Shown here one piece after another: positions 32,295 through 44,090 of a DNA stretch of 64,000 bases; position 1 is the stretch's first letter, and every line of letters starts with the position of its first letter. This stretch comes from Hermatobates lingyangjiaoensis (taxonomy: Eukaryota; Arthropoda; Insecta; Hemiptera; Hermatobatidae): NCBI GenBank assembly GCA_026182355.1, contig JAPFBL010000068.1, forward strand, positions 7,539,001-7,603,000, written 5' to 3'. The notes beneath the pieces are model-generated. The model was given only the letters and a program-made list of their open reading frames with translations, was not told the origin of the DNA and did not search any database. Position numbers and translations under genes: made by a program.

Positions 32295-32402
32295 ATATAA
32301 CAATACATATATATAAACTCAAAAATTGTTATTGACCTCTTCTATTCTATTCAATGTTTTGTTATTGAAGGCTAGGTCAAATAAAAGAAAATAAACTCCT
32401 TT

Positions 32403-32447
32403 CTAGGCCGACGTTTCGATGTATTTGTACATCATCTTCAGGGCTAA
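32403..32447 (-). ncRNA. hammerhead-like core, family G, left arm
   Basis: The minus strand reads TAGCC, CTGAAGA, TGATGTACAAATACATC, GAAA, CGT, C, GGCCTA. Core boxes are intact (N7 is A). Stem II is a perfect GATGTA/TACATC with loop CAAA. Stem III is the self-complementary ACGT, and cleavage would follow GTC. TAGCC pairs with GGC-C-TA with one bulge (stem I). Confidence 0.6.
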
Positions 32448-32856
32448 AATTAGAGTAAGACTATAATACATTTATCAAAACAATCTACAACTCACATAGA
32501 GAACTAACACACATTTTTTTAAGACCAACAGATACATACAAAAGGTTATTTTATAGTCAGAGTTGTTGAGTACACATCTATTTAAAAGTATCGGACAAAA
32601 GGAAATTAGTTTTACCTTGGAAAATGTGCTAATGGTTATTTAAGTTACATAACTTATGTAACTTAAATAACCACTAGCACACTTTCCAAGGTAAAACTAA
32701 TTTCCTTTTGTCTGATACTTTTAAATAGATGTGTACTCAACAACTCTGATTATAAAATAACCTTTTGTATGTATCTGTTGGTCTTAAAAAAATGTGTGTT
32801 AGTTCTCTATGTGAGTTGTAGATTGTTTTGATAAATGTATTATAGTCTTACTCTAA

Positions 32857-32904
32857 TTTTAGCCCTGAAGATGATGTACAAATACATCGAAACGTCGGCC
32901 TAGA
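32857..32904 (+). ncRNA. hammerhead-like core, family G, right arm
   Basis: This is the plus-strand mirror of 32403-32447, with the same core, stem II, ACGT stem III word, GTC cleavage triplet and stem I pairing. It is the cleanest hammerhead candidate of the window. Confidence 0.6.
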
Positions 32905-32984
32905 AAGGAGTTTATTTTCTTTTATTTGACCTAGCCCTCAATAACAAAAAATTGAATATATATATATATATATATCTTATATAT

Positions 32985-33199
32985 ATATAAAGATTTCACA
33001 TAATCACGTGAAATAACAATCAATGATCAAACCACAATAAGAAATGGGAAAACAAGACTAAGATCTTTCAACCGTAACAAGCGGTCTTCGTCAGAGTCAA
33101 AAACCCAACTGTTGGGAGTTAGGTTTTTGACTCTGACGAAGACCGCTTGTTGCGGTTGAAAGATCTTAGTCTTGTTTTCCCATTTCTTATTGTGGTTTG

Positions 33200-33205
<6 letters not shown>
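32985..33205. repeat. family A palindromic dimer
   Basis: The left core (minus) lies at 33056-33098 and the right core (plus) at 33129-33171. The arms are joined through CCCAACTGTTGGGAGTTAGG. Cores are intact apart from one loop change in the right arm (TTGTTGCGG). The outer left end has the terminal hairpin (TTTCAC...GTGAAA), and (TA)n lies on both sides. Confidence 0.9.

Positions 33206-33237
<32 letters not shown>
33205..33237. repeat. (TA)n microsatellite
   Basis: A TA run lies between the family A dimer and the PLE inverted pair. Confidence 0.9.
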
Positions 33238-33238
<1 letters not shown>

Positions 33239-33249
33239 CAGATTCAATA

Positions 33250-35436
33250 ATATATCGACCGTTTGATAGAATAGGTGTGTTTCTATAGGGGTTCGGTCAA
33301 TTTTCCAGGATAAAAAATCAAACTCTCGTTGCCAACGTTTCGGTTTTATTAAAACCTTTTTCATAGGCCTACAAACAAAGGATAATAAAAAATCACATAT
33401 CAACATCAAACATATACACAATATGAAAATGGATTGTTACAACTCATGAATATTACAAGCAGAAATATTTCAGAGATACATAAAACAATATTACTTACAG
33501 AAGTAAGAATTTTTAACTAAGAAAATGAATTTACATTATTTATTTAAAGGAACAACAATGTTAGCCGGACAAAACCTTCGACTAGACTAATAAGATAACA
33601 TTACAAATACCTCAACACTGTTCACTCAAGGGAACTAAATAAATCAAATTTCACTAAACCTCAGCACAACACTCCAGAATAAATATTACTTAAATTAGTA
33701 ATATCACTTCTATGATTAATCGAACTTAGATCCTTTTTAATATATAACATCTCAAGTGTCTTCCTTCTTTGCTCATCTTTTTCTTTTTCTATTATAGTTG
33801 TATCTTCAAAATCGAACGTGTGACCTTCGTTTATTGCATGCCAGCTAAGGCTGTTGCGTTACTTTTATTTGTTCTTATGGAATAATTATGTTGGTACAAC
33901 CTTTCTTTGAGAAAACGACTAGTTTCACCATAGTAACACTTGTCACAGTCTTTACATTTGATGGCATAAATGAGGTTACTTTGTAACTCCTTCGGTATTT
34001 TTTCTTTCAAATTTGAAAATAAAGATTTATTTTTTCTTTTATTATAAAATGCCAGTGTAACTTCAGGTACGTTTCGTTTGAACACTTTTCTAATTGATTG
34101 TGATAAGCCCTCAACATAAGGAATTTGAAATACTTCCTATTTTATACTTCCAGTTCAGCATGATCTTCATTTGAATGTGCTGGTTGCTGTCTTAAATATC
34201 TTAACCAATATCGTTCAACTAAGTTCTTCGGATAACAATTTTTTCTGTAACAATAATTTCACCTTTTTCTTATTTTTATTTAGAAAACATGGACTACTTA
34301 TTTCAATAACTTTTTTAACCAAATTTTGGACGCAATTTAATTTTTGGTTTATAGCATGAGAAGAATGGTAGTTCAGGATTCTTGCAGCACTGGTAGGTTT
34401 TTTAACCAATCCGTTAAGATATTGCCATTTTCACCTCTTATAACTTTCACATCTAAGAATGGCAGATTTCCATCTTCTCTACTTCACAAGTGAATTGTAG
34501 ACGATTATGAAAAGAATTAAATATATTTAATACATTCTCTTCTTCTCCCTTTTCAATAATTAAAAACAAATCGTCCACATATAATTTAATAAATTTCACC
34601 TTCGTACCTAATTTATTGATACTGTTTTCCAATAGTTCAATCATAACTATATTTGCGAGAACTGGTGAAATTGGTGATCCCATTGGTAATCCATATTTTT
34701 GTTTATAAATAGTACCATCAAAGGTGAAATACCTTGCTTCACATATAAGGTCCAGTATAGAAAGGAAAACCTTTTTCGACATTCCAACCTGTGAACTAAT
34801 CTTATTCCACTGTTTATTTACTAAATCAAATGCTAGATCTAAAGGTATATTAGTAAACAACGACTGAACATCTAGTGAAATCATAATTACGTCATCACTT
34901 AGTATTTGATTTGAAAGGGCTTGTTTGAATTCTAATGAATTTTTTACATTCAATTCATTCTTGTTAGTAATGTAACTAAGATATTTCTCTATATATTTAG
35001 ACAGTTCATAAGTTGGACTTCAATGAACGACACGATAGGACGGAGAGGAAAACCTGGCTTGTGTAGCTTCACTAAAATATATTCTTGGTGCTATTCCATT
35101 GTAAGATTTTAATTTCGAAGCTTGACGTAGATCTATATAGTGTCTTCTTCAGTTCATCAACTATCTTGTTTACTTTATTTCGTAATGTTGATGAAGGATC
35201 TCTTCTTGTGATTGAATATGTTTCACTATCTTCTAAGAGAGTTTTCATTTTTTCTTTATACTTTCTTTTTTGATTATCACAGTATTACCAGATTTGTCAC
35301 TTTTACAAACCACAATTCTCTATGTTCTCTTAAAAACTTAAAGTTTTCTTTAGCAACTTTCATTTACATGCATTTTGCCTTTTTAATCGATTTGAAAAAT
35401 TATTTAATCGTTTCGTCTTGAAGTCCATTATTGAAC
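33250..35436 (-). pseudogene. Penelope-like element, copy 1 (minus strand), broken
   Basis: This is a PLE polyprotein with a telomerase-like reverse transcriptase followed by a GIY-YIG endonuclease. The RT part (about 34453-34953) shows MISLDVQSLFTNIPLDLA, YGLPMGSPISPVLANI and the catalytic box LYVDDLFLI, i.e. YVDD. A frame change follows before SAARILNYHSSHAINQKLN (34215-34409), and another before the endonuclease (33831-34085). The latter has LIYAIKCKDCDKCYYGETS and FLKERLYQH, the paired YAI and YYG strands with their arginine. An EMLYIK segment lies further on. At least three shifts or stops make it inactive. It ends at a family B terminal hairpin (about 33310-33375). It sits head to head with copy 2 at 35437; this copy extends about 0.4 kb further towards the N-terminus. 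Confidence 0.9.
33300..33380 (-). ncRNA. family B hammerhead-like hairpin at PLE copy 1 end
   Basis: The minus strand reads GGCC, TATGAAAAA, GGTTTTAATAAAACC, GAAACGTTGGC. The stem I pair GCC/GGC, the ACGT word and GAAA are present, but the CTGATGA box is replaced by TATGAAA. It therefore looks like a hammerhead frame without a canonical catalytic box. Confidence 0.35.
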
Positions 35437-37165
35437 TGTCTAAATTTATAGAGAAATATCTTAGTACATTACTAACAAGAATGAATTGAATGTAAAAAAT
35501 TCATTAGAATTCAAACAAAGCCCTTTCAAATCAATACTAAGTGATGACGTAATTATGATTTCACTAGATGTTCAGTCGTTGTTTACTAATATACCTTTGA
35601 TCTAGCATTTGATTTAGTAAATAAACAGTGGAATAAGATTAGTTCACAGGTTGGAATGTGAAAAGGTTTTCCTATCTTACTGGACCTTATATGTGAAGCA
35701 AGGTATTTCACCTTTGATGGTACTATTTATAAACAAAATATGGATTACCAATGGATCACAATTTCACCAGTTCTCGCAAATATAGTTATGATTGAACTAT
35801 TGGAAAACAGTATCAATAAATTAGGTACGAAGGTGGAAATTTATTAAATTATATGTGGACGATTTGTTTTTTAATTATTGAAAAGGGAGAAGAAGAGAAT
35901 GTATTAAATATATTTAATTCTTTTCATAATCGTCTACAATTCACTTGTGAAGTAGAGAAAGATGGAAATCTGCCATTCTTAGATGTGAAAGTTATAAGAG
36001 GTGAAAATGGCAATATCTTAACGGATTGGTTTTAAAAAACCTACCAGTGCTGCAAGAATCCTGAACTACCATTCTTCTCATGCTATAAACCAAAAATTAA
36101 ATTGCGTCCAAAATTTGGTTTAAAAAAGTTATTGAAATAAGTAGTCCATGTTTTCTAAATGAAAATAAGAAAAGGGTGAAATTATTGTTACAGAAAAATT
36201 GTTATCCGAAGAACTTAGTTGAACGATATTGGTTAAGATATTTAAGACAGCAACCAGCACATTCAAATGAAGATCATGCTGAACTGGAAGTTATAAATAG
36301 GAAGTATTTCAAATTTCCTTATGTTGAGGGCTTATCACAATCAATTAGAAAAGTGTTCAAACGAAACGTACCTGAAGTTACACTGGCATTTTATAATAAA
36401 AGAAAAATAAATCTTTATTTTCAAATTTGAAAGAAAAAATACCGAAGGAGTTACAAAGTAACCTCATTTATGCCATCAAATGTAAAGACTGTGACAAGTG
36501 TTTACTATGGTGAAACTAGTCGTTTTCTCAAAGAAAGGTTGTACCAACATAATTATTCCATAAGAACAAATAAAAGTAACGCAACAGCCTTAGCTGGCCA
36601 TGCCATAAACGAAGGTCACACAGTTCGATTTTGAAGATACAACTATAATAGAAAAGAAAAAGATGAGCAAAGAAGGAAGACACTTGAGATGTTATATATT
36701 AAAAAGGATCTAAGTTCGATTATCATAGAAGTGATATTACTAATTTAAGTAATATTTATTCTGGAGTGTTGTGCTGAGGTTTAGTGAAATTTGATTTATT
36801 TAGTTCCCTTGAGTGAACAGTGTTGAGGTTATTTGTAATGTTATCTTATTAGTCTAGTCGAAGGTTTTGTCCGGCTAACATTGTTGTTCCTTTAAATAAT
36901 GTAAATTTCATTTTCTTAGTTAAAAAATTCTTACTTCTGTAAGTAATATTGTTTTATGTATCTCTGAAATATTTCTGCTTGTAATATTCATGAGTTGTAA
37001 CAATCCATTTTCATATTGTGTATATGTTTGATGTTGATATGTGATTTTTTATTATCCTTTGTTTGTAGGCCTATGAAAAAGGTTTTAAATAAAACCGAAA
37101 CGTTGGCAACGAGAGTTTGATTTTTTATCCTGGAAAATTGACCGAACCCCGATTAGAGAAACACT
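35437..37165 (+). pseudogene. Penelope-like element, copy 2 (plus strand), broken
   Basis: This is the inverted partner of copy 1. It starts within the RT domain at AACTGTCTAAATTTATAGAG and repeats the same protein order: FTNIPL with a one-base loss directly after it, a damaged GLPM box (GS lost), the YVDD region broken by a frame change, then GEEENVLNIFNSFHN (35853 onward), FPYVEGLSQSIRKVFKRNV, and the endonuclease with its own extra bases near 36500. The 3' end carries the hairpin GGTTTTAAATAAAACC, GAAACGTTGGCAACGAG and a short tail up to (TA)n. Many of its mutations are not shared with copy 1, so the two copies have decayed separately since the pair formed. Confidence 0.88.
37065..37160 (+). 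ncRNA. family B hammerhead-like hairpin at PLE copy 2 end
   Basis: It has the same structure as 33300-33380 on the plus strand (GGCC, TATGAAAAA, GGTTTTAAATAAAACC, GAAACGTTGGC, AACGAG). GTTGGCAAC could give a local stem III with a 3-base loop. Confidence 0.35.
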
Positions 37166-37179
37166 AACTTATATATATT

Positions 37180-37187
37180 TATATATT

Positions 37188-37218
<31 letters not shown>

Positions 37219-37225
37219 ATATATT
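37180..37225. repeat. (TA)n microsatellite at PLE pair border
   Basis: TA-rich DNA closes the PLE pair on the right. From 37226 to about 38560 I see AT-rich sequence without genes or clear repeats. Confidence 0.85.
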
Positions 37226-38564
37226 ATATATATTGGTATAGCCAGACCAAACCGTGATAAAACAGAAAAATAATTTTGAATATATGCGGTCTAGATAAGA
37301 AAACATTGATGTATGTATATATGATATATATTTAGTTGAATGACCTACTTATTATCATTGGTATATGTTTCTTAAATAATCATTCTAATCTTCAATTCCA
37401 AGATCCTTTCAGGTGCAATATATACTACCTGGTATGCATACATAAACACAGTAAATAAGAAGATTGGAAAGATTATCTACAAACATAAACAAAAGCAGGT
37501 CACACAGCAAAACATGTATCATCAAGGGTTGTTACGAAATACATATAAATATAATTATATCGTTTAGAGCAATATACGATTGCTTTTGTATATACCATAA
37601 ACTACTTATTGATATATTATATTGAGATTACTATTCTTTAGTATTTCCCTGAATGCATGAAAATATATATTTCTGTTTTTGTAATGCAGAGAATGTAGTA
37701 TTTCAAATTCTGTGATAGCGTTTAAATTAATGCATGTATATAAACAATATATATATTTCATTTGATATTATTATTTATGTTAATGGCTATTAATTTATTT
37801 ATTATAAAATCTGTTGAATTATTACTGTATGATTAGGCATAAAAATAATAGTACTCTGAGTACCTGTTAAGAACTATTATTTGTATTATAAACAAATAAT
37901 GTTAATTTTAATAAAAGCCTACGAGCACTCTGTATAGATATAATGGTTTTAAATTTGTGTGATGATTTGTAAAACGGATATGTACATACTGTATAAATAT
38001 AAAAGAAATTTGTAATAAGCGTTCCTTATTTGTTAGTGCTAATCCATTTCTAGTATTTTTATTTTCTTTTTCATGAAATGAAAACTAATTCTAATTTCCA
38101 TTATGAAAATGAATTATGTTAATAAATGGGTATTAATATGGATAATTACGGTAAACTGATTACTGATGACATATTAAAATGGAATCTTATGCAGGAAGGT
38201 TTCATTTGACTGCAGTGATAATTTGCAGTTTCATAGCATACAGCAGAATCAGTAAGCACATATACAGTTTGAACAATGCCAAAGAATGTGTTTTATTTAT
38301 TTTTCAAATAAAAACTGGTACGTTGTGAATTATAACGTGCATAAACAAATAATGATACAAGTAAGGAATGACTATGGTTTATGGGCACCATATACTGATA
38401 AAGCATATACGAGTTCATTAAAATGCTAGATATTTATGGTTCTTACTTTTGGAATTGGCTCCTTCTTGTAATTTCCGAAACCACTCAAGCACAAAAATGC
38501 AGCATACGGAGTAATACGATTCCAAGTAATTTTTATTTCATTACTTTTGTAATGAGATAAATAA

Positions 38565-38810
38565 TTGCTGTACTATAAGTGACTTATAGTGATCATGAAA
38601 AAATTCAATTTTGAGATTTTGACGGGTTTTGAATCGCCAAAGTCAGTTTTAACGTTTGTTTTGATAATGTTTGGTGTGTGTGTATTTGTTTGTGGTCTGT
38701 GTGGGTGTATCCAGAAGTTTATGGACCTACTGCCTTCCACACCATCTGAAGGATGGACTTCAACCTTGACTAAAAATTGGTTCTGTCGAGTAGATATGCG
38801 TAATTGTTCT
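38565..38810. repeat. old R-family fragment (5' part)
   Basis: CTATAAGTGACTTATAGTGATCATGAAAAAATTC, GAGATTTTGACGG and a TG-rich tract match the first 250 bases of the R family with many changes. Following sequence to about 39230 keeps scattered R words. Confidence 0.6.
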
Positions 38811-39298
38811 TGAATAATATTGCATCATGAGAAAGCCACTTTTTTGGCCAAAATGTTTTTTAAGATATTATTTTCCTCGCATACTCTTAACACTAGAGTT
38901 CTGAAATTTAGAATATTTTGTTAGTTATTATGAAACAAACAAAAGCTATAACTGAAAAAACCCCAGATTTTTAAAGTAGCCGTAAATGTATTTTTTTAAT
39001 AAAATGTACAATTTTTGATTGATTCTGAACGTTTGTAGATACAATACAAGTTGATATACGATATACACAGTTTGACAGATTATAATGAAACTATACAAAT
39101 AAATAGCACCTTTTGAGAGAATGAGGTGAATATTTCATATTTTTAATTACATTTACACAAAGGATTGTTACGGTGTATTTTATAATTTCAGAAACATTCC
39201 TTTTACACTATACGGTTTACTATAGAACAATGAAGTTGAAAGAAAATAAAATTACTAAATCATTAGTTGTGCAATCCGTAATTGTGTGGTATTTACTC

Positions 39299-39737
39299 AT
39301 TCTGAGGTATAATGGATAAACCAACAAAAGTCTCCACACAAAAGAAGTTTTATTCAACGCGTTTCGAACACTTTGTGTTTATCATCAGGAAGACACTATA
39401 ATACAAATTATATCTAATTAGTTACAAAATTTTCAAGCATACCCGAAGCCTTTGTCACCTTATCTCCTATATGCCTGCCTATCCCCACTCTTTCGCAACG
39501 GATCAGTTTCCTACTAGTTGTTTTCACTTGACCAACCCGTCAGTACCACATCCTTGTGTATGTCTTGAATTCTCTTAATTGAATTTTTTTTTTATTATTT
39601 CACTCAAATTTTTGCAACTAATTAGAAATAATTTGTATTATAGTGTATTCCTGATGATGAAAACAACTTCGAAACGTGTTGAATAAAACTTCTTTTGTGT
39701 GGAGACTTTTGTTGGTTTATCCATTTTACCTCAGAAT
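39299..39737. repeat. inverted dimer, hammerhead family H
   Basis: Arms at about 39299-39440 and 39595-39737 are reverse complements around an unrelated or decayed centre. The left core (minus) reads CTTC, CTGATGA, TAAACACAAAGTGTTC, GAAA, CGCGT, T, GAAT. The right core (plus) reads TTC, CTGATGA, TGAAAACAACTTC, GAAA, CGTGT, T, GAAT. Both have fully canonical core boxes. Stem II is a good AACAC/GTGTT in the left arm only. CTTC pairs with GAA after the cleavage point. Confidence 0.75.
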
Positions 39738-40508
39738 AAAATTACTAAGTATAAAAGAAAGAAAATTCAGAAATGTTTATTACCTCAAACCACAATACAA
39801 CTATTAAAACTGAAAATTCAACTCAGAATAATAGACAACCTGCTATAGATACTGGATTTCTTTACATTGACTTAGAATTTTTTAGTTGATTCGATTCAAA
39901 AATAATTGTTATATTAATATGAAATGTATATGTCATAAATGTTAATAAAAGAAAGTAGAAGAAAGTTTAATATTTTTAATAGTTTGTCTTGTTATGAATA
40001 CGTCACGAGCTTACACAATTGGAAGAAAAATATTGCACTAAAAATTACAACTACTAAATTTAATCTAAATTAAGATGAGTGGTTTTTGATAAATAAGTAC
40101 CTTCACAAGGGTCAATATAAATACCTGAAGGGTAAATCTATAGAATGAGCTCCAAAGTTATAAACCTCTTTAAGAGTTAAAGTAATCACTTTGGGTGGCT
40201 TCGTGGATATTAGAGGATCTGTTTATAACATAGCTCAGTATACATTAAATCGGAAGTAGTATATAGATGTTTTTGTGTAAGTACTGTCGAAGGGATTACA
40301 GCAATATAATGCAAGAATAAGTTGTGTAAGTAAATCATCTACCACAACAGAAATGGCGAACACTTAAGGCTGACTTTAGGAGGTGTGCTTTCGCCCACCT
40401 CCTCATTGAGATAATTCATTGTGAATACTGAGTACTCTAAGCAGCCAATGATACGATACCCAAGGATACGCAGGTAAGCTGGTATAAGCAATGCGTGATG
40501 GTGCTGCC

Positions 40509-40630
40509 TTGCAGCATGTTCTTTACATTGCTGAGTGGTGGGGAGAGGAGAATCATCTGGATATAAATCTAGCTAAAAATGTTCTTATACCTTTCGCAAG
40601 GAGAACGGATGTTGGGTCAAAGACCTGTTA
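40509..40630 (+). pseudogene. LINE reverse-transcriptase scrap
   Basis: One frame gives LQHVLYIAEWWGEENHLDI and continues NLAKNVLIPFARRTDVGSK. This resembles the stretch after the catalytic box in non-LTR retrotransposons (W...N-L-x-I-N-x-x-K-T-x-x-x-x-F-x-R-x). Stops occur on both sides and the flanking bases (about 40360-40508) are too decayed to read. The clade cannot be assigned. Confidence 0.55.
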
Positions 40631-40639
40631 TTGAAAATC

Positions 40640-42410
40640 CGAAAATAAAACTCTTAGAGGCATGCATGCGTTGGACGAAAGACCCTTCACATACAATGAC
40701 GTTTTATGATGTTTTCATTTTTCTGCAAAAAAGATTCTTGTGTGTTTAAATTTTAATGTAAAATTTTAACTCTACAAAATTACTGTTACTTTTTCTATAA
40801 AACTAATGGTCTTTTATTAATTGTTGTAAAATGAAAAAACTTCCAAAATAATCATTCATAACTGCAATGTCTAGCGTGACTAAAGGTAACAGGTACAATG
40901 ACCACTTGCTCTACCTTGAAGACAGAATAGTGTTAATTGCCCTCATCTCTTAGATTTTCCTTTTCCATTTTTATCAAAAATGACGCCATTTGCAATCGTT
41001 AAAACTAGTACGAAATAAAAAATGCCTCTAAGAGAGAAAAAAATGTTCAAACATTCAATCGAACGAAGTATTAATAATTTGGTCAAAATGTTGCTAGGTA
41101 TAATAGTGAGTACTATAGAGGGGCGAAAAACTGATCAGAAATAATTTCACGAATTAGAAGCTTCATGACTTTTCATAAAAAGAGATATACTGATGGGTCA
41201 TAAATTATTAATAAAGCTCGTTAAACTAAATTAACTCACATGTGGGTAACTAGAGACAGGACAATAAAGGGAAATAAAGAAATATACCACAATAAAACGA
41301 ATGAAATTATTAAATTGATGATCTATGAGTTTGATCACTCTTTACCAGAGAGTTTTGTATTACATCTACATGATTGTCACATTAAAATAGCACCAAATGT
41401 CTAATGATTGTCAACAAGTTTAATATTATGTTTACTTATAGTAAAGTTGACTATACGGGCTTTAAGCCGACAATATATACCTGAAGGCGAAGTATTTGCT
41501 ACGTTGCTAAGGATTAAGAAAACAGCAAGTTTTTACGACTCATCAGGGTTACTACTGAAAAAGGAAAAAAAAGAGAATAAAGTAATTAAAAAGTTAATTT
41601 AACAAAAAATAAAAAAAAATCTCATTAAAAGTAATAAAAGTTAACATATTACTAATCTTAATCACTGATATAAATCAAAAATTATTGTATAGTGGTTTTG
41701 ATATACCTACTGTATTATTTAAATAACTTACTGAATAATACAGTTGGTGCATCCAAGTATAGTTATTCAGTGGGCTAGATAGTAATCAAGACACAGAAGT
41801 AATAATTCCATGCAGTACAATAATTACAGTTGTACAAGTTTTGTCATAGTAAATATAAATAGTTAAATTCTGAGAAATATTTCAGGCAAAATTATGATCG
41901 AAGAACTAGTGAAGTAAGAGCTTTGATAAATAGCAAGACTGTATTTGAAGGCTGTAGCGATCACAATGCTCCGCTCCCTCTCAGCATTAAGAGCAACATT
42001 GAGAGATGCCTAGCACAGACACTGAAAATACTTTATTTTAAGCTGAGAGGTTTTCGGGAAGACTTGATAGAGTGTTGAATAAAAATAAAAGTTGTAGATG
42101 AAAGATGAAGAAAACGTGAGAATGGGGAAAAGCTCATGGATACTCAGTAAGAAAGTAGTCATTAAAAAAGGAAGGAAGGCATCGATCTTACCTGGTTTCA
42201 GAACCATACACAGGACCGGAATACAGAACAGAACTAAACACTTCCTAAGAATGATGGTTTGAACAGCAGTTCGCCGTTAGAAGAAAATGGGAAGGACAGA
42301 AAAAGTAAAAGAGATTAAGTAAGGTGATTTTACACATACAATTCAAAATTAGGAGTTTACAAAACTAAAATACATAAATTTAAGAACTTGGTAATACAAG
42401 ATGATATTAA
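40640..42410. other. AT-rich stretch, nothing recognised
   Basis: I saw no gene, inverted repeat or known family here. A run of A residues lies near 41560-41625. Confidence 0.5.
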
Positions 42411-42414
42411 CTAT

Positions 42415-44090
42415 TACTTTACTATAAGTAAAGTATAGTGATCGTGAAAAAATTCGATCTCGAGATTTTGACGGAATTACATGTTTTGAGGTCCCAGAAG
42501 TCGTTTTATGACGTTTTTACGATGATGTCTGTGTGTGTGTGTGTGGGTGGGTGGGTGCGTGGGTGGGTGCGTGGGTGGGTGGGTGCGTGTGTTAGCATTG
42601 CTTGTTACCACGCTACGGTCCAGAATCTTTGATGGATCAAGTTGATATTTTACACAAAAATGGGCCTCATAGGGAAGAAGATCCCTATTGTTTGGGAAGA
42701 ATTATGCATGATGGCAAAGTCACTTTTTTTGCCAAAAACCGTTTTTTTTAAAACATTTATTTCTCCTAAACTGATAACCCTAGAGTTTTGAAATTTTGAC
42801 ATTATCCTTGAGGTTACAAAGGGAACAAACGAAAAATATATTCAGAATTTTAAAACAACAGGAAATATTTTTTTTTTAATAAAATGTAAAAATTTTGACT
42901 TATAATTCAATCTCAAACCTTGTGAGAGCGATGCAAGCCATACTGATTGACGGATCAAAAGGAAACTCTGCTTAAAAATAGAACGTTATGTGGGGAATGA
43001 GTTAGATATTTTTTTTTAAAATTACATTAGCTAAAGGGGCGTTACAGTACGATTTCTCTTTTCAGAAAAAGTTTTTTTGACGCTAAACGGCTCATTAAAA
43101 AATAATGAAAATTTGACCAAAAATGGAAAAAAAATTAGCAATTCATAAAAAAAAAATCATGAAGTTTCAATTATGGGAAAGAGCAATAACGCTATAAAAA
43201 CTGTTTGTTTACCCTAGACTAAGAGATCACCTGCTATACTTGTCGATTTTTTTATATTTTTTTACATTGTTTACATTGACTTAGAATTTTTTTGAGCGAA
43301 TCCACTAAGATAAAATTTATATTTATAAAGGAATAATTTAAATTGTTTATTGACTTATATGAGATGTAAGAGGAATAATATTGTGCAGGAAAATAAAAAC
43401 ACTCACTCAGAAAAAATTCGTATATATGTTATTTGACAAAGGGGAAGGAAAATGATCTTATTAAATACTAAGAAGCTTATTATTATTATTATTTTAAAGA
43501 TTAAAATTCCCAGTATAATAATTCTATAAAAGACCAAAAATGTAAATGATAATTCATAATTGGAATCTTTCGTTTAGAGATTAATAAATGTAATAATCGT
43601 ACATCTTTAATTAACAAAGCACCTTAAAATAACATTTTCTTCGCTGTTTAAGATGTTTTTCAGAGAAGAAAAGGGTATTTTACTGTTTTAAATTTGAAAA
43701 TTTTACTTTAATATTTAATGCAGAAGGATGTCAAGTAAACGATGTAAGAAATCCACTGGCTGTTTGAACGAAAGCCATTCTCTTGTAGGAGAATAAATCG
43801 TTTCAAGAAATGTTCACTTTGGTTTTTCAAAAATGTTATTACTGCTGTAGTTATACTAATGAAATTATTTGCAAATAATAAATTATTTGTGATGTACAAA
43901 AATAAGCTTATAAATTAATATGTCCTTCAATCACTATCTGTCTACCTCAGGAATGAAAGGCTAATAATTATATCCCATTGAGATGTTTATGTTATGCTTA
44001 AATGAGACGTTATGTTTTATATACTCAAGAAATTTGACATTAAGTTACTTATAGTAAAGTAGAGTGTAAGCCACTCCAAATTTTTTTTTT
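42415..44090. mobile_element. R-family repeat, copy 2 (full length)
   Basis: It matches copy 1 almost base for base from CTTTACTATAAGTAAAG to GCCACTCC and poly-T, with a different TG/GGTG tract and an extra (TTA)n tract near 43478. Both ends are present. There is no coding potential beyond a short frame through the TG tract. Confidence 0.85.

Larger units (their letters stand above)
32355..32950. repeat. 590-bp near-perfect palindrome, hammerhead family G dimer
   Basis: Two arms of about 292 bases mirror each other around position 32653 (TAAGTTACATAACTTATGTAACTTA) with only scattered mismatches. Each arm ends, away from the centre, in a hammerhead-like core and a short tail (GGAGTTTATTTTC...CCTAGCC). 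There is no coding frame. The right border runs into (TA)n at 32958. The high arm identity points to a young or actively homogenised element. Confidence 0.95.
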
